DNA from: Clostridium kluyveri
GTDB lineage: Bacteria > Bacillota > Clostridia > Clostridiales > Clostridiaceae
Length of the DNA: 64,000 nt
Direction: 5' to 3'
NCBI RefSeq assembly: GCF_001902295.1
Contig: NZ_CP018335.1
Coordinates: 2,976,001-3,040,000, forward strand
Below, in pieces: positions 27,101 through 35,855 of this stretch. Numbering within the stretch: the first letter of the stretch is position 1; each line of letters starts with the position of its first letter. The notes below the pieces were generated by a model. That model was not told the origin of the DNA and searched no databases. It saw only the letters and a program-made list of their open reading frames with translations. The translations under genes were made by a program, and so were the position numbers.

Positions 27101-28616
27101 CTATATATCTGTATTCATTTAATCTTGCATTTTTCAGTTCAAGTTTCAATTTGCTTAGTTTTTTGATTTTATCTTTTCTATCTCTTTCTAATGAAGTTAT
27201 TTTTTGATTTAAACTATCCGGTTCTAATCTAGATCTATTTTCATTAATAATATCTAAAGTATTCTCCATTTCAATTCTGCTTTCAGTTGTAGAAAGCAAA
27301 CTTAAGCATAATGCCTGTAAATTGTCAGTAACCTTTTCTTTTAAAACAGCTAAAGCCTTTTCACTATAACTTGTAACTAATATACTTTTTCCTTGAGACA
27401 ATAAATGTCCTATCATGTTGGCAATTGTATGAGTCTTTCCTGTTCCTGGAGGCCCCTGAACCAAGACAGCTCCACGCGTTTCTAAATATTTTGCTACTGC
27501 TAATTGTTCAATATTTGCAGGCTTTGTAAGAATAATATTTTCATCTAAGCCATTTGAAGCTAATAATGTGCTACTATTTTCAGTACTTGTACTATTGCTA
27601 TTATTTAACTTAGTGCTATTATCTTCATCTACTCCAATTATATCTTTCAAAAATTCTGGAATAGAATCTACTTCCTCTAAGTCTTCTAAGATAGCATCAA
27701 TAGCTGACTCGAAACCCATATTTAATTTTCTAACAAATAAAACTGGTTTTCTAAATATCTGTGGATATTCTTGAAATTTAAATTCTCCATCATTATCTAA
27801 AAATTCACCATTAGGAGATAAAGCATGAGCAACTCTATTAAGAAATGAATCACTTTCATCAATATCAAAAGGTGAAAATTCTTCTGTTTCAAATTCTTTA
27901 TAAATTTCTAGTAATAATTCAGTATTAGAATCTGGTACTAATGTAAATACGCTTTTATATAATTCAGGACTTCTATCAAACACTTCAATTTTAAATTCTG
28001 GAATGTTAGCATCAAATATTAAATTGACTTTTTGCAAAAGAATAGGATGATATATTTTCTTTTCATACTTACATCCTAAAATTCCATCACCAAAAATCAA
28101 TTCCATAGCCTCAGATTCTTTTTTTAATGTTGAATATAATGTATATAACATATTAAATATATCATCAACATCATGTGCAGCTATTTCTTTTTTTGACCAA
28201 ATAGTTCTTTTGTCCTTCCAGTTTTCTAACGCTGATATTCTTTTTTTATCATCATCAAAATTAATTTTGACTAGTTTTTCTTCTCCTGTTCCTGAGTCTT
28301 TTTCTATTTTACTTATTGACTTTTTTATATTTACTTCTTTATCAAATTTGCTCCATCCATTTTCAAGCCATTCTTTTAATTCTAAAGGAGGTTTAGGACA
28401 TTCAGTAAATTCAGGTTTGCCCACAGTTAATATTGCGTCAGAATCATTATCTTTATGTATATTATTTTTTATATTTTCATGTATAGGAATATCCTCAAGC
28501 CACCTACACCAATGTTGTGAATCAATATCTGTTATAGTAGGATTTTTTATATTATTATATTGCTTTAAAAACCTAAATAGGTTGCTAGCTTTATTCTTTT
28601 CTTTCTCACTAAGCAT
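24117..28616 (-). CDS. Large SF1 (Upf1-like) helicase with C-terminal Vsr/REase-like nuclease domain
   Basis: 1,499 residues. Helicase motifs: Walker A LVQGPPGTGKTHTIANM at about 390, Walker B VVIIDEASQADVMA at about 1072, motif III IVGDNEQVSP, motif V QGDERDIIFLTM at about 1270 and motif VI AVSRAKDQLWLVHS at about 1315. A long coiled-coil insert separates Walker A and B. Residues about 1360-1450 form a Vsr/MTES_1575-type endonuclease domain: FRIDMVVS, then VALECDGERWHG and WRFIRIRGSEF. The N-terminal ~380 residues match no family I know. GGAGG lies 7 nt before the ATG. This architecture is typical of anti-phage helicase-nucleases, here as a single gene beside phage remnants. Confidence 0.85.
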   Translation of the reverse strand: MLSEKEKNKASNLFRFLKQYNNIKNPTITDIDSQHWCRWLEDIPIHENIKNNIHKDNDSDAILTVGKPEFTECPKPPLELKEWLENGWSKFDKEVNIKKSISKIEKDSGTGEEKLVKINFDDDKKRISALENWKDKRTIWSKKEIAAHDVDDIFNMLYTLYSTLKKESEAMELIFGDGILGCKYEKKIYHPILLQKVNLIFDANIPEFKIEVFDRSPELYKSVFTLVPDSNTELLLEIYKEFETEEFSPFDIDESDSFLNRVAHALSPNGEFLDNDGEFKFQEYPQIFRKPVLFVRKLNMGFESAIDAILEDLEEVDSIPEFLKDIIGVDEDNSTKLNNSNSTSTENSSTLLASNGLDENIILTKPANIEQLAVAKYLETRGAVLVQGPPGTGKTHTIANMIGHLLSQGKSILVTSYSEKALAVLKEKVTDNLQALCLSLLSTTESRIEMENTLDIINENRSRLEPDSLNQKITSLERDRKDKIKKLSKLKLELKNARLNEYRYIVIGGEEFKPKDCGKFINEHKENASWIPLPVEKGMNLSLTEQEVQELYLSNEAISKDEENEFDSNLPDVSELITPIEFNNLINKKNSFEEKVLDHGAEFWESNRQISEQTLKSIIDKVKNAVKNINLNKLWTLEVIQDSKEDMLKKNWINLMNEIGRVYNLSLDCSEDILNYNPEFKDLDNNMDVKVQMDVIIRKLESGGKITRLNLLLNKQMKSFINSCRVNGHVPVKSNEYKALNKFYNLKLEREKLKNRWNRQMVPLGADTTEAMGENFEATCVKYIPIIKENINWYNDTWNQMENDIKKAGLDLDKISTRVDLSSDKYSNLKYIKTDLSQKIIEAMQSQINRIQYEEIKQNKEKIESVINKYSANKNSKIISRLQNALTNEDVNLYKECYEAIVYIKGIGKNIIRRRELISRLEKTAPIWADEIRLRNNEFGRGNVFLNINDAWKYAQFKQEIDDRNSVNIEEIQNDILDMEKALRENTAELAFNKAWLYKLKAFEDNKSQVRAIEGWRQLIRKIGKGKGKRAEKLKSEARKLMPECQGAVPVWIMPLNKVVENFEPKKNKFDVVIIDEASQADVMAIVALYLGKQVIIVGDNEQVSPLAIGEKSDDVENLAREYLINIPHPSLYSGKFSIYDLAQTSGYQPVRLKEHFRCVPEIIQYSNLLSYNGQIKPLRETSQIKIKPPIVTYRVRDAVTVNKTNEKEIDIVVSLILACCEQKEYMGKNFGVITLKGDKQAALIDRKLQSKMAAKEYNERNILCGNPANFQGDERDIIFLTMVDANDGEGALRLQSFGSDDLYKKRYNVAVSRAKDQLWLVHSLDSENDLKKGDIRKGLLEYCNNYKSRQVEFGKNVVKAESEFEKRVMKYLIDRGYHITPQWEVGAFRIDMVVSHKDNRVALECDGERWHGEDKLEEDMNRQSILERLGWRFIRIRGSEFFSDELGSMERIIQKLNELEIYPEEGTDDSNGYNTLKNTVISRAQEIKASWYVEGDEN

Positions 28617-28782
28617 TAGTTAACCTCCAAAAGTATTTTTATATAAAATTTTATTTTTTTCTACACAATTATACCATATATTTCAACAAACACCATATAG
28701 TAAGCTTCACGTATATTATCTGTTCATTTGCTAGTTATGTCCTTTATTTTTCCTGCCTTATCAAATATAACATTGATAATAT

Positions 28783-28818
28783 AAAAAACCCTCAAGTAAA
28801 TCATCAAACACTTAAGGG
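28783..28818 (-). terminator. Intrinsic terminator upstream of the helicase gene
   Basis: Minus-strand CCCTTAAGT pairs with ACTTGAGGG, followed by a T6 run. It would insulate the helicase from transcription coming from the rph side. Confidence 0.65.
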
Positions 28819-29548
28819 CTCTACTTAACTATATTTTCTTTTCTCCTTGTTTGCTAACCCTATATTAAGAAACATATACTATTCTTACCATTCTCTAATC
28901 CCAGCTATATCAATACTTCTAACCGTGTTTCTTTTTAGACCTTACTAATCACTCCACATGAAACAGTTCAAGCAACATGTATACTGGAAGCAAAATTATT
29001 GTATCAATATCAATACCTTTAAATCCCATAATAAGTTAGAAGATACAAATACCTATTTCACTCTATACAATTTCCTCAAATCACCATTCATTTTCGCGTA
29101 TTTATCAATTCGAGAAAAAGTTTTACCCCCTCTAAGCAAAAAATACCCCAGAACCCTAGTCTAGGCAAACATAAAGCACACAAAAAAAATAGGTCAAAAT
29201 GCCCTAAGCCTTTGATACCAAGCTATTTCCGCTCTATCCTTACCACACACTCAACATGTGTTTTGATAGAAAAGTGATACTAATTCGCAGATATATTGAT
29301 TTTGCATAAAGATATACCCCCTAAAGTAAGGGGGTCGTATATCCTCATAGTACAGCAAGCACTTTTGCCCTATGGATTTACGTTCCTGTATTTCAACAGG
29401 TTTGCTCTTAGCGCTTATATTTCAATTTTTTTACACTAGCATAACAATTATTAGTGTTATAGAGAAACTACAAATAAGTATTTTATTCAAGGTTATGAAC
29501 TCTTAAGAGCGAGGTCAAGAACACAACTGAAATAAATATTATTACCTG
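28819..29548. other. Gene-free stretch with one strong hairpin
   Basis: 730 bp with no convincing gene on either strand; all frames are short and lack start signals. A near-perfect hairpin lies at 29311-29343: GATATACCCCCT and AGGGGGTCGTATATC with a 6-nt loop. The G/C-rich core is striking in this AT-rich setting. The stretch may be the scar of a mobile element. Confidence 0.45.
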
Positions 29549-32176
29549 TTACAGTATTTCCAAATACCCTTCCGTTCCATTTACCCTAATCCTCTGCCCA
29601 TCTTTGATCAGCTTAGTGGCATTTTCCACGCCTACCACTGCCGGAAGACCATATTCCCTCGCAACAATGGCGCCATGCGTCGCTACTCCGCCTACCTCCG
29701 TCACCAGGCCTTTGACGGATACAAACAGGGGTGTCCAACTGGGGTCGGTGAATGTGGCAACCAAAATATCGCCTTCCTCTATATGGGCGTCCTCTATCCT
29801 TAACACGACCCGAGCCCGACCCTCAATGATGCCGGATGAAACAGGCACCCCCGCCAAAGCGCCTTCAGGAATATTGCCGTTATCATATTCACCTGATATA
29901 ACCTCACCCTCAGAGGTCATCACCCGTGGTGGCGTCATCTTCTCATAGACCTCGTATTCCATTTTTCGCTTAGTTATAATGCTGTAATCAAGACGGTTTA
30001 TTTTAACAACCTCCCTGAGTTCTTCAAAAGACAGATAATAGATATCCTCCTTCTCCTGGATAACGTCCTTTTGTACGAGCCTGGCGCCCTCCTTCAGTAG
30101 GGCTTGCTTAATGATCCAGAAATAGCAAACCATGAAATATTTCGGGTACTCCCGATAGCCAATAAAATTGCGTAAAACGCTGATCGCCTTCTTTGTTTTT
30201 TGGGCTTTTCTTTTACCACCGGGCAACTCTGCCAGGCGACTTAGGAGATCCTGTGCTTTTTGCTCCGCTTCCTGCCACCCCTGCTCAAATTTAAGGTTAT
30301 GGGCACCCGACTCAAAGTTTCTGATGTTGCTGAGAATCATAGGGATAAGCGCGGTTGGATGTTCGTTCCAACGGGGCATAGTAATATCGATCTCACCGGA
30401 ACAACGCATGCCGTATTTTTTCAGGTATGCTCGAATAGAAGCACTTACAGCTTTTCCGCCTTCCAATTTAGCCAAACACTCAAAAAATGTTTCATCACTG
30501 GCGTGCCCAAGATATTCAATTATCTCCGGGTATTGCCGGATGACATCCGCAACGTCCAAAAGCTCAAGGCCCATCTCGGATGTGACATTATTGGACACAG
30601 ATTGAGAGAGAGTATCGGCAACGTTCTTTTCGCCTAACCATTTCTGCATGTTCTTGTTAAGCCACTGAGACGTGTAGCCTCCGACAACCATCAATGCCAT
30701 GCCGTCAGAAGTGGCTTTTTTCAATTCCATGCTACTTTGTAGAATGAGATCAAACAAGTCGTTCCCATATACATTGGCGGATCTTTGCTCCACTGCCCGA
30801 ATCAATGCCCTATTGCGGGCAATCATTTTCTCGACGACCATCGCATCGTTCTTCCGGTAGAACTTTATGGCTTGAATCACCCAGGACAAAATCCCCAATA
30901 GCATGGTATTCGAGGTCAGCGCTGACTTCTCTCGAGACAACGTCTTGATAAAGTCCTTCCTTTCCATCAATTTGAAAAGGGCGTTCGATCCCAGAACATC
31001 GGAACTGCGATATCTGCTGAGGACTACTTTCCCCAGCCGCGAGGAAATTGAGCTCGATACATCCATATAAAGCCTTCCGCCGGCATCGACCAAATCCGAG
31101 CCGCTAACCATCTTGAAGATAGGTTGGTAGAAGGTTATGCCCAATGGTTTCATGGCTTCCGTCATCATCTGTTGATGGCCGAACGACAGGTACACATGGT
31201 TTTTCCCATCTTTCACTTCCGGTTCGGGGTATAGAGTAGTGATGGGGCGGCTCTGAACGATATAGGCTTTATCTTCATAAAGGCACCATTCAATGTCCTG
31301 AGGGCGACCAAAATACGTTTCAGTCTTTCTTCCCATGCGCTCAAGCTGCAAAATCTGCTCATCTGTCAACGTCTGCATATTCTGCTTTTGCATCTCGATT
31401 TCCTTTTCCTCAGTGCCTCCTTCTTTTAAAGCGTAAATTGCAAGCTTCTTGGTGGAAATCTTTTTATTGATAATCCTACCTTCTCGCACCTTATAGATAT
31501 CAGAATTCACCAGGCCGGAGACCAGTGCCTCACCAAGCCCAAAGCTTGCATCGATGGACAGCACCTTCCTGTTTGATGTTACCGGATCAGCTGTAAACAT
31601 GATCCCTGAAGCCTCAGGGAAAACCATTTCCTGGATTACCACAGACAGATATATCTTGCGGTGATCAAAGCCATTTTGAATACGATAAGTTACGGCACGG
31701 TCAGTAAAAAGCGATGCCCAACACTTGCTGATAGCTTTTAGGATGGCATCTTTCCCGATAATGTTCAAATAGGTATCCTGCTGTCCTGCAAAGGATGCTG
31801 TCGGCAGATCTTCCGCTGTAGCGCTGGAACGTACTGCATATGCATTTTTTTCCCCAAGTTTTGAAAGCTGCGTTGTAATTTCTTCTTCAATGTCCCTTGC
31901 AATGACTATCCCTTCGATGACCCTGCGGATTTTTTTGCTGATTTCACTGATTCTTTCCCTTTCATCAGCCATAAGATACGATAATTGATCCAGTAAATCG
32001 CTAAGTTCCTTATTATTGTCAATAATTCTTTTATAGGCTTCAGTGGTAACACAAAAACCATCTGGAACCCGTATCCCCTGGATCCTGGACAGTTCCCCCA
32101 GATTGGCTCCTTTTCCTCCTACAATCGAAAGCTTATTTTTATCAATCTCCTGAAACTTGAGCACATATGAATTCAT
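29549..32176 (-). CDS. rph: Rifampicin phosphotransferase
   Basis: 875 residues. It transfers the beta-phosphate of ATP to rifampicin, giving resistance. Three domains appear in order: ATP-grasp (VGGKGANLGELSRI, AVRSSATAEDLPTASFAGQQ, QDIEWCLYEDKAYIVQSRPI), a rifampicin-binding middle domain (about 330-750) and a swivelling domain with the catalytic histidine in VGGVATHGAIVAREYGLPA. Similarity to the Listeria enzyme extends over the middle domain (GLELLDVADVIRQYPE, FIGYREYPK), which favours Rph over PEP synthase. The start at 32176 has GGAG 7 nt upstream; an ATG 6 nt earlier is too close. GC content is well above neighbours. A TetR gene lies upstream. Confidence 0.85.
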   Translation of the reverse strand: MNSYVLKFQEIDKNKLSIVGGKGANLGELSRIQGIRVPDGFCVTTEAYKRIIDNNKELSDLLDQLSYLMADERERISEISKKIRRVIEGIVIARDIEEEITTQLSKLGEKNAYAVRSSATAEDLPTASFAGQQDTYLNIIGKDAILKAISKCWASLFTDRAVTYRIQNGFDHRKIYLSVVIQEMVFPEASGIMFTADPVTSNRKVLSIDASFGLGEALVSGLVNSDIYKVREGRIINKKISTKKLAIYALKEGGTEEKEIEMQKQNMQTLTDEQILQLERMGRKTETYFGRPQDIEWCLYEDKAYIVQSRPITTLYPEPEVKDGKNHVYLSFGHQQMMTEAMKPLGITFYQPIFKMVSGSDLVDAGGRLYMDVSSSISSRLGKVVLSRYRSSDVLGSNALFKLMERKDFIKTLSREKSALTSNTMLLGILSWVIQAIKFYRKNDAMVVEKMIARNRALIRAVEQRSANVYGNDLFDLILQSSMELKKATSDGMALMVVGGYTSQWLNKNMQKWLGEKNVADTLSQSVSNNVTSEMGLELLDVADVIRQYPEIIEYLGHASDETFFECLAKLEGGKAVSASIRAYLKKYGMRCSGEIDITMPRWNEHPTALIPMILSNIRNFESGAHNLKFEQGWQEAEQKAQDLLSRLAELPGGKRKAQKTKKAISVLRNFIGYREYPKYFMVCYFWIIKQALLKEGARLVQKDVIQEKEDIYYLSFEELREVVKINRLDYSIITKRKMEYEVYEKMTPPRVMTSEGEVISGEYDNGNIPEGALAGVPVSSGIIEGRARVVLRIEDAHIEEGDILVATFTDPSWTPLFVSVKGLVTEVGGVATHGAIVAREYGLPAVVGVENATKLIKDGQRIRVNGTEGYLEIL

Positions 32177-32223
32177 ACACATTCTCCTCTCTATTATTTA
32201 ATGGGCAAACAATCAGGTATTAT

Positions 32224-32820
32224 TCATTTTTTTGTCACTGCAATCCCTTCCTTTAATATTTTTATGGTATCGTTGAGCTTCTTTAAATACTTATCCTCGT
32301 CAAGCCCTGCAAAGAAGCTCTCATTTAAAATGAGGGTGATAAGTATATCCGCAACCAGATCGGAATCAGCTTCCGGCTTGATTAAGCCACGCTCTTTATC
32401 ACTCTCTATATTTTTTTTCACCGATTCAATGGTAGTGGCACGAAACCTGGCAATGAATTTGCTGTTGTCACTCCACATCAGTATGCCTATCCGGCTATAA
32501 TCAGGTCTAAACTTTGCCCATTCTAATGCTGCTTTCATTTCTTCCATACCAATTTCAAAAATGTCCGCATCCGTGTTTAAAACTTTTATATGAGACATAA
32601 TTTCGTGCTTTTCATTTTCAATTTTTTCCATCATATAAAGATATATATCCTCTTTATCATTAAAGTATTGGTAAAAACTACCCTTAGGTATACCTGCGTT
32701 CTTAATAATCTGGTTGATTGATGCGTCGGTGAAACGCCTGATAGAAAACTCCTTCACTGCAGCATCAAATATTCTTTGTTTCTTATCATCATTTAAATTA
32801 TGAAAAGTACTTGTTGGCAT
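32224..32820 (-). CDS. TetR-family regulator, probable rph repressor
   Basis: 198 residues. The N-terminal helix-turn-helix is clear: RIFDAAVKEFSIRRFTDASI, then IIKNAGIPKGSFYQYFNDKE. The remaining helices would bind an inducer. It lies about 50 bp upstream of rph on the same strand. A 50-bp perfect palindrome upstream of its start is the likely operator, so it probably represses itself and rph together. Confidence 0.85.
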   Translation of the reverse strand: MPTSTFHNLNDDKKQRIFDAAVKEFSIRRFTDASINQIIKNAGIPKGSFYQYFNDKEDIYLYMMEKIENEKHEIMSHIKVLNTDADIFEIGMEEMKAALEWAKFRPDYSRIGILMWSDNSKFIARFRATTIESVKKNIESDKERGLIKPEADSDLVADILITLILNESFFAGLDEDKYLKKLNDTIKILKEGIAVTKK

Positions 32821-32837
32821 AATTTATCCTCCTTTTG

Positions 32838-32935
32838 TGACCTGGTGGCCATGTGATATAGAAAAAAATTTATCTCATCTGCAAATACGACTAGGTGGTC
32901 ATATAATAATATTATTATATGACCACCTAGTCGTA
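32838..32935. promoter_or_regulatory. TetR operator: 50-bp perfect palindrome plus a related half-site
   Basis: 32886-32935 is a perfect inverted repeat with no loop; each arm contains ACTAGGTGGTCATATAATAA. A related half-site, GACCTGGTGGCCATGTGAT, lies at about 32839-32857, nearer the start codon. The G/C-rich GGTGGTC core with symmetric AT centre suits a TetR dimer, and the central TATAATA-type sequence could serve as -10 on either strand. Confidence 0.7.
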
Positions 32936-33166
32936 ATGTCAATGTAAACTTTATTGATATAATTATTTGCTGTCAATGAACATTCCTCCAGCAGCCCACT
33001 AATACAATGCCCATACGGTCTGACTTATGTTTTTGTGCAATATTGACTTATGTCAATATCTTGGACACAAGTCTAGGAAAGGGCAATTACTTTATTATGT
33101 AGTTAATATTTTAAACGCTAGAACCAAGCTTGCATTCTTGCCCAATAAAATCCTTAGGTGCTGTCA
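32936..33166. other. Gap between the serine hydrolase stop and the TetR operator
   Basis: 231 bp with no gene. I see no clear terminator for the serine hydrolase gene. Confidence 0.35.
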
Positions 33167-34537
33167 TTATGATATCTTTGGTGCGGCACGCATGCCGATG
33201 TAGCAAAATATTGAACCATCCATCAACTTGTGGAAAACCACAGGAATCCAATCCTGACCAGCAGCCCCGGCAAATACGGTCTCAGACACAGGTATAAGTT
33301 TTATTTCAAGTGATGGTGATGGATCTTTCCTGCCGTCATTTATTTCATATACCAAATGTAATATTCCGTTATGCTCTGTTATGGTAATGACGACTCCTTT
33401 ACGCTCGTAGGTTCCTATGAATGGTGCGATATCAACCATAGGTGGTTGTGAAGATGGTCCAAAGGCTTTGTCTGGCATTCTCACACCAGCAAGTTCCTCA
33501 AACAGTTCCCGAAAAAGTACTGAGTGTAGCAAGTCTGAGGCTCCGCCATTAGTCAACAAGGCAATTGCTGTTCCGGTTTCTGGAACTACACGCAAGTATC
33601 CATTCTGACCAATGGTAGCACCGTCGTGTCCAAACACTTTAACGTCATCCCAATCATATAACATCCAACCAAGTCCCCATCCCTCGTTACCGGATGTCCA
33701 CTTGTCAGGAGTTTTTGCTTCAAGATGCAGCATAGCAGTAACAGTTTCATTGGTTAATATACGGGTATTATCTGGTGCTTCTCCATCATCAAGATACACC
33801 TTTGCAAATCGGATCAGGTCAGCAGCTGTAGCACATAAAGCACCACCACTCGGACCGGCTGAACGAGGCAATAGGTTCCAGAATGGTACTGGATCTGGCC
33901 CCAAGTGTCCCATCGCCGCACGAAATCGCAGCACTTCCTCGGGGAGGGTCACTGTACTGGTGAGTCCTAGCGGAGTAATGAGTCTGTCCCTCAACGCATC
34001 GTCCCAAGTCTGACCTATCAGCACCTCGATAATACGGCCTAACACGTTGTATCCAACGCTACTGTACGAAACAATCGTCCCAGGTTTGCTGTCCAGCTTT
34101 AACTCCTTAGCAGCTTCGATGTAGTGTTCTAGACAATCATCCCCGCGACCAGTGTCAAACGTAAAATCGCTGGTTAGACCACTAGTATGGCTGAGTAACT
34201 GACGAATCGTTATCGCATCGGCCTCGGGAACCGTAAATTCTGGGAATATCTTCTTCAATGGTGTATCCAAATCCAGTTCACCCGAATCTACTAGCTGCAT
34301 CACCAGTGTAGCTGTGTAAACCTTAGTAATTGAACCGACCTGGAATAGCGAATCAGTTGTGACATCCACACCAGTCCCCCTATGCAGCACTCCACTAGCC
34401 AGCTCGTGAATTTTTCCATCAGTAAGTACCGCCAGGGACGCTCCTGGTATTTGACAGTTTTCTCGTAGCTCGTTCAGTCGATTCTGCCAGTGATAATAGT
34501 TTAACTTTGTGGTATTTTCTTCCTTTTTATGGCTCAT
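33167..34537 (-). CDS. Serine hydrolase, beta-lactamase class C-like fold
   Basis: 456 residues. Catalytic motifs of the PF00144 family: SxxK in QVGSITKVYTATLVMQL (about residue 70), YxN in SYSSVGYNVLGR, and HxG in VFGHDGATIGQ. A C-terminal beta domain of about 100 residues follows, as in esterase and D-aminopeptidase relatives. No signal peptide, so it is unlikely to be a secreted beta-lactamase. The start at 34537 was chosen for AAGGAG 8 nt upstream. Two 11-bp boxes lie about 90 bp upstream, linking it to the two-component systems. Less AT-rich than its neighbours. Confidence 0.8.
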   Translation of the reverse strand: MSHKKEENTTKLNYYHWQNRLNELRENCQIPGASLAVLTDGKIHELASGVLHRGTGVDVTTDSLFQVGSITKVYTATLVMQLVDSGELDLDTPLKKIFPEFTVPEADAITIRQLLSHTSGLTSDFTFDTGRGDDCLEHYIEAAKELKLDSKPGTIVSYSSVGYNVLGRIIEVLIGQTWDDALRDRLITPLGLTSTVTLPEEVLRFRAAMGHLGPDPVPFWNLLPRSAGPSGGALCATAADLIRFAKVYLDDGEAPDNTRILTNETVTAMLHLEAKTPDKWTSGNEGWGLGWMLYDWDDVKVFGHDGATIGQNGYLRVVPETGTAIALLTNGGASDLLHSVLFRELFEELAGVRMPDKAFGPSSQPPMVDIAPFIGTYERKGVVITITEHNGILHLVYEINDGRKDPSPSLEIKLIPVSETVFAGAAGQDWIPVVFHKLMDGSIFCYIGMRAAPKIS

Positions 34538-34623
34538 ATTATTTTCTCCTTTTCTCCTTATTTTAACCTTTAATACAAGGTATAGCACCTCGATTCTTCA
34601 TAGATAAGAATACAATAGTTTTT

Positions 34624-34641
34624 TAAACTGAATTTAAACTA
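34624..34641 (+). promoter_or_regulatory. Two 11-bp OmpR-type boxes upstream of the serine hydrolase
   Basis: TTTAAACTGAATTTAAAC: two TTTAAAC cores 11 bp apart. The bases beyond (toward the gene) are shared with the site at 37386 (complement: AAACTATTRTAT), so box and promoter were probably copied together. Confidence 0.6.
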
Positions 34642-34743
34642 TCTAGTTTTTTAATCATAATTCTCATCTTCAAAACCATATTTTCTCTAGTAATATGCTC
34701 ATTTAGGAGAATTATTATTAGCTATTTATTCATGAAATTTATA

Positions 34744-34785
34744 TAAAAAACAACCTCACATATTGTTCATAATGAGGTTGTTTTG
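34744..34785 (-). terminator. Intrinsic terminator of the second two-component system
   Basis: ACAACCTCA and TGAGGTTGT form a 9-bp stem followed by a T-run on the minus strand, about 25 bp past the kinase stop. It could act in both directions. Confidence 0.75.
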
Positions 34786-34809
34786 TCTATTGGAATCCTT
34801 ATTTATATT

Positions 34810-35855
34810 TTATAAGTTCCTCGGTAAAGTTACAATAAATGTAGTACCTGTGTCTAATTTACTTTGCACATGAATAGTCCCTTGATGCATATCAACAATC
34901 TTTTTAACTATTGAGAGCCCCAAACCACTGCCTTTTATTAAAGGGCTTCGTGATTTATCACCTTTAAAAAAGCGCTCAAAAATACGGCTCTGATCTTCCT
35001 CAGCAATACCTATTCCAGTATCAGATATCTTAAATTCCAAAATGTTACCTTGATTATGCAGATTAATTCTTACACTTCCACCTTCAGATGTAAATTTAAT
35101 ACTGTTATTAATCAAGTTTATAAAGACCTGACTCATCATATCTTCATCTGCTTTAATTTCAACTTCTTCCAAAGATACATCCATATTAATGTTCTTATTA
35201 AGCCACTGTGGCTCACAAGACAAAATAATATGTCTTATCTGTTTATCTACACGATACTTCTTGGTTCAAACTTAATAGTGTCCGATTCCAGTGAGGCAAG
35301 TCTTAATAAATTGTCACTAAGCTTGGATAACCGCGTACTTTCAGCTTCAATAATATTTAGATAGTGCAGCCTTTTATCAAAACTTAGCTTGTCATTTCGA
35401 AGCGCCTGTGCAAAACCACGGATGGATGTTAGAGGAGACTGGATTTCATGAGATACATTTGAAATGAATTCCTGCCTCATTTTCTCCATCTTGCTTAATT
35501 CTGAAGCCATATTATTTACACTTTCCACTAGTTCGCTGTATGGACCTAATTCTTCAATATTCTTATATAAATTTATATTATAATCTCCTTCTGCAATTTT
35601 CTTTTGAGCCTTAATAATTGAATCAAAAATACCTGATTTATGTTCATCAAAGAGTAATGCAACTTTGATTATTATTAGCACTATAAATAACCCAAGTAAG
35701 GAATTGATAATCTGGACTAATAAATCTGGTGGAGAGTATCCCATTCTGGCATAAATATAAGAGGTTAGGTAAAAAGCTGCTGCAGAGCATCCTATAAAGA
35801 GAAAAAGTGCAGAAATTATCCCAAGAGCATTTTGAATCCTTTCTTTCCTTTTCAT
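34810..35855 (-). pseudogene. Second sensor histidine kinase, broken by a 1-nt frameshift
   Basis: A paralogue of the kinase at 4232. The first part has two membrane segments, HAMP and HisKA (FISNVSHEIQSPLTSIRG); the second has the HATPase motifs (NLINNSIKFTSE, DTGIGIAEE, FERFFKGDKS, GSGLGLSIV). Near 35270 the frame is lost: restoring one A after EP gives KKYRVDKQIRHIILSCEPQW, which joins the halves perfectly. ATG overlaps the regulator stop as TGATG. Unless it is a sequencing error, the kinase is inactive. Confidence 0.85.

Noticed and set aside
28958..29164. 68-codon plus-strand frame in the rph-helicase gap
   Set aside because: No start signal and no domain; composition is that of AT-rich noncoding DNA.
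29549..32176. Annotation as phosphoenolpyruvate synthase
   Set aside because: Domain order and the middle domain match rifampicin phosphotransferase; PEP synthase has a different central and C-terminal layout.
32886..32935. Terminator
   Set aside because: The palindrome has no loop and no T-run, and it sits upstream of a regulator gene; an operator fits better.
33167..34537. Annotation as a true AmpC beta-lactamase
   Set aside because: The SxxK, YxN and HxG motifs fit the wider serine hydrolase family, there is no signal peptide, and a long C-terminal domain is present.
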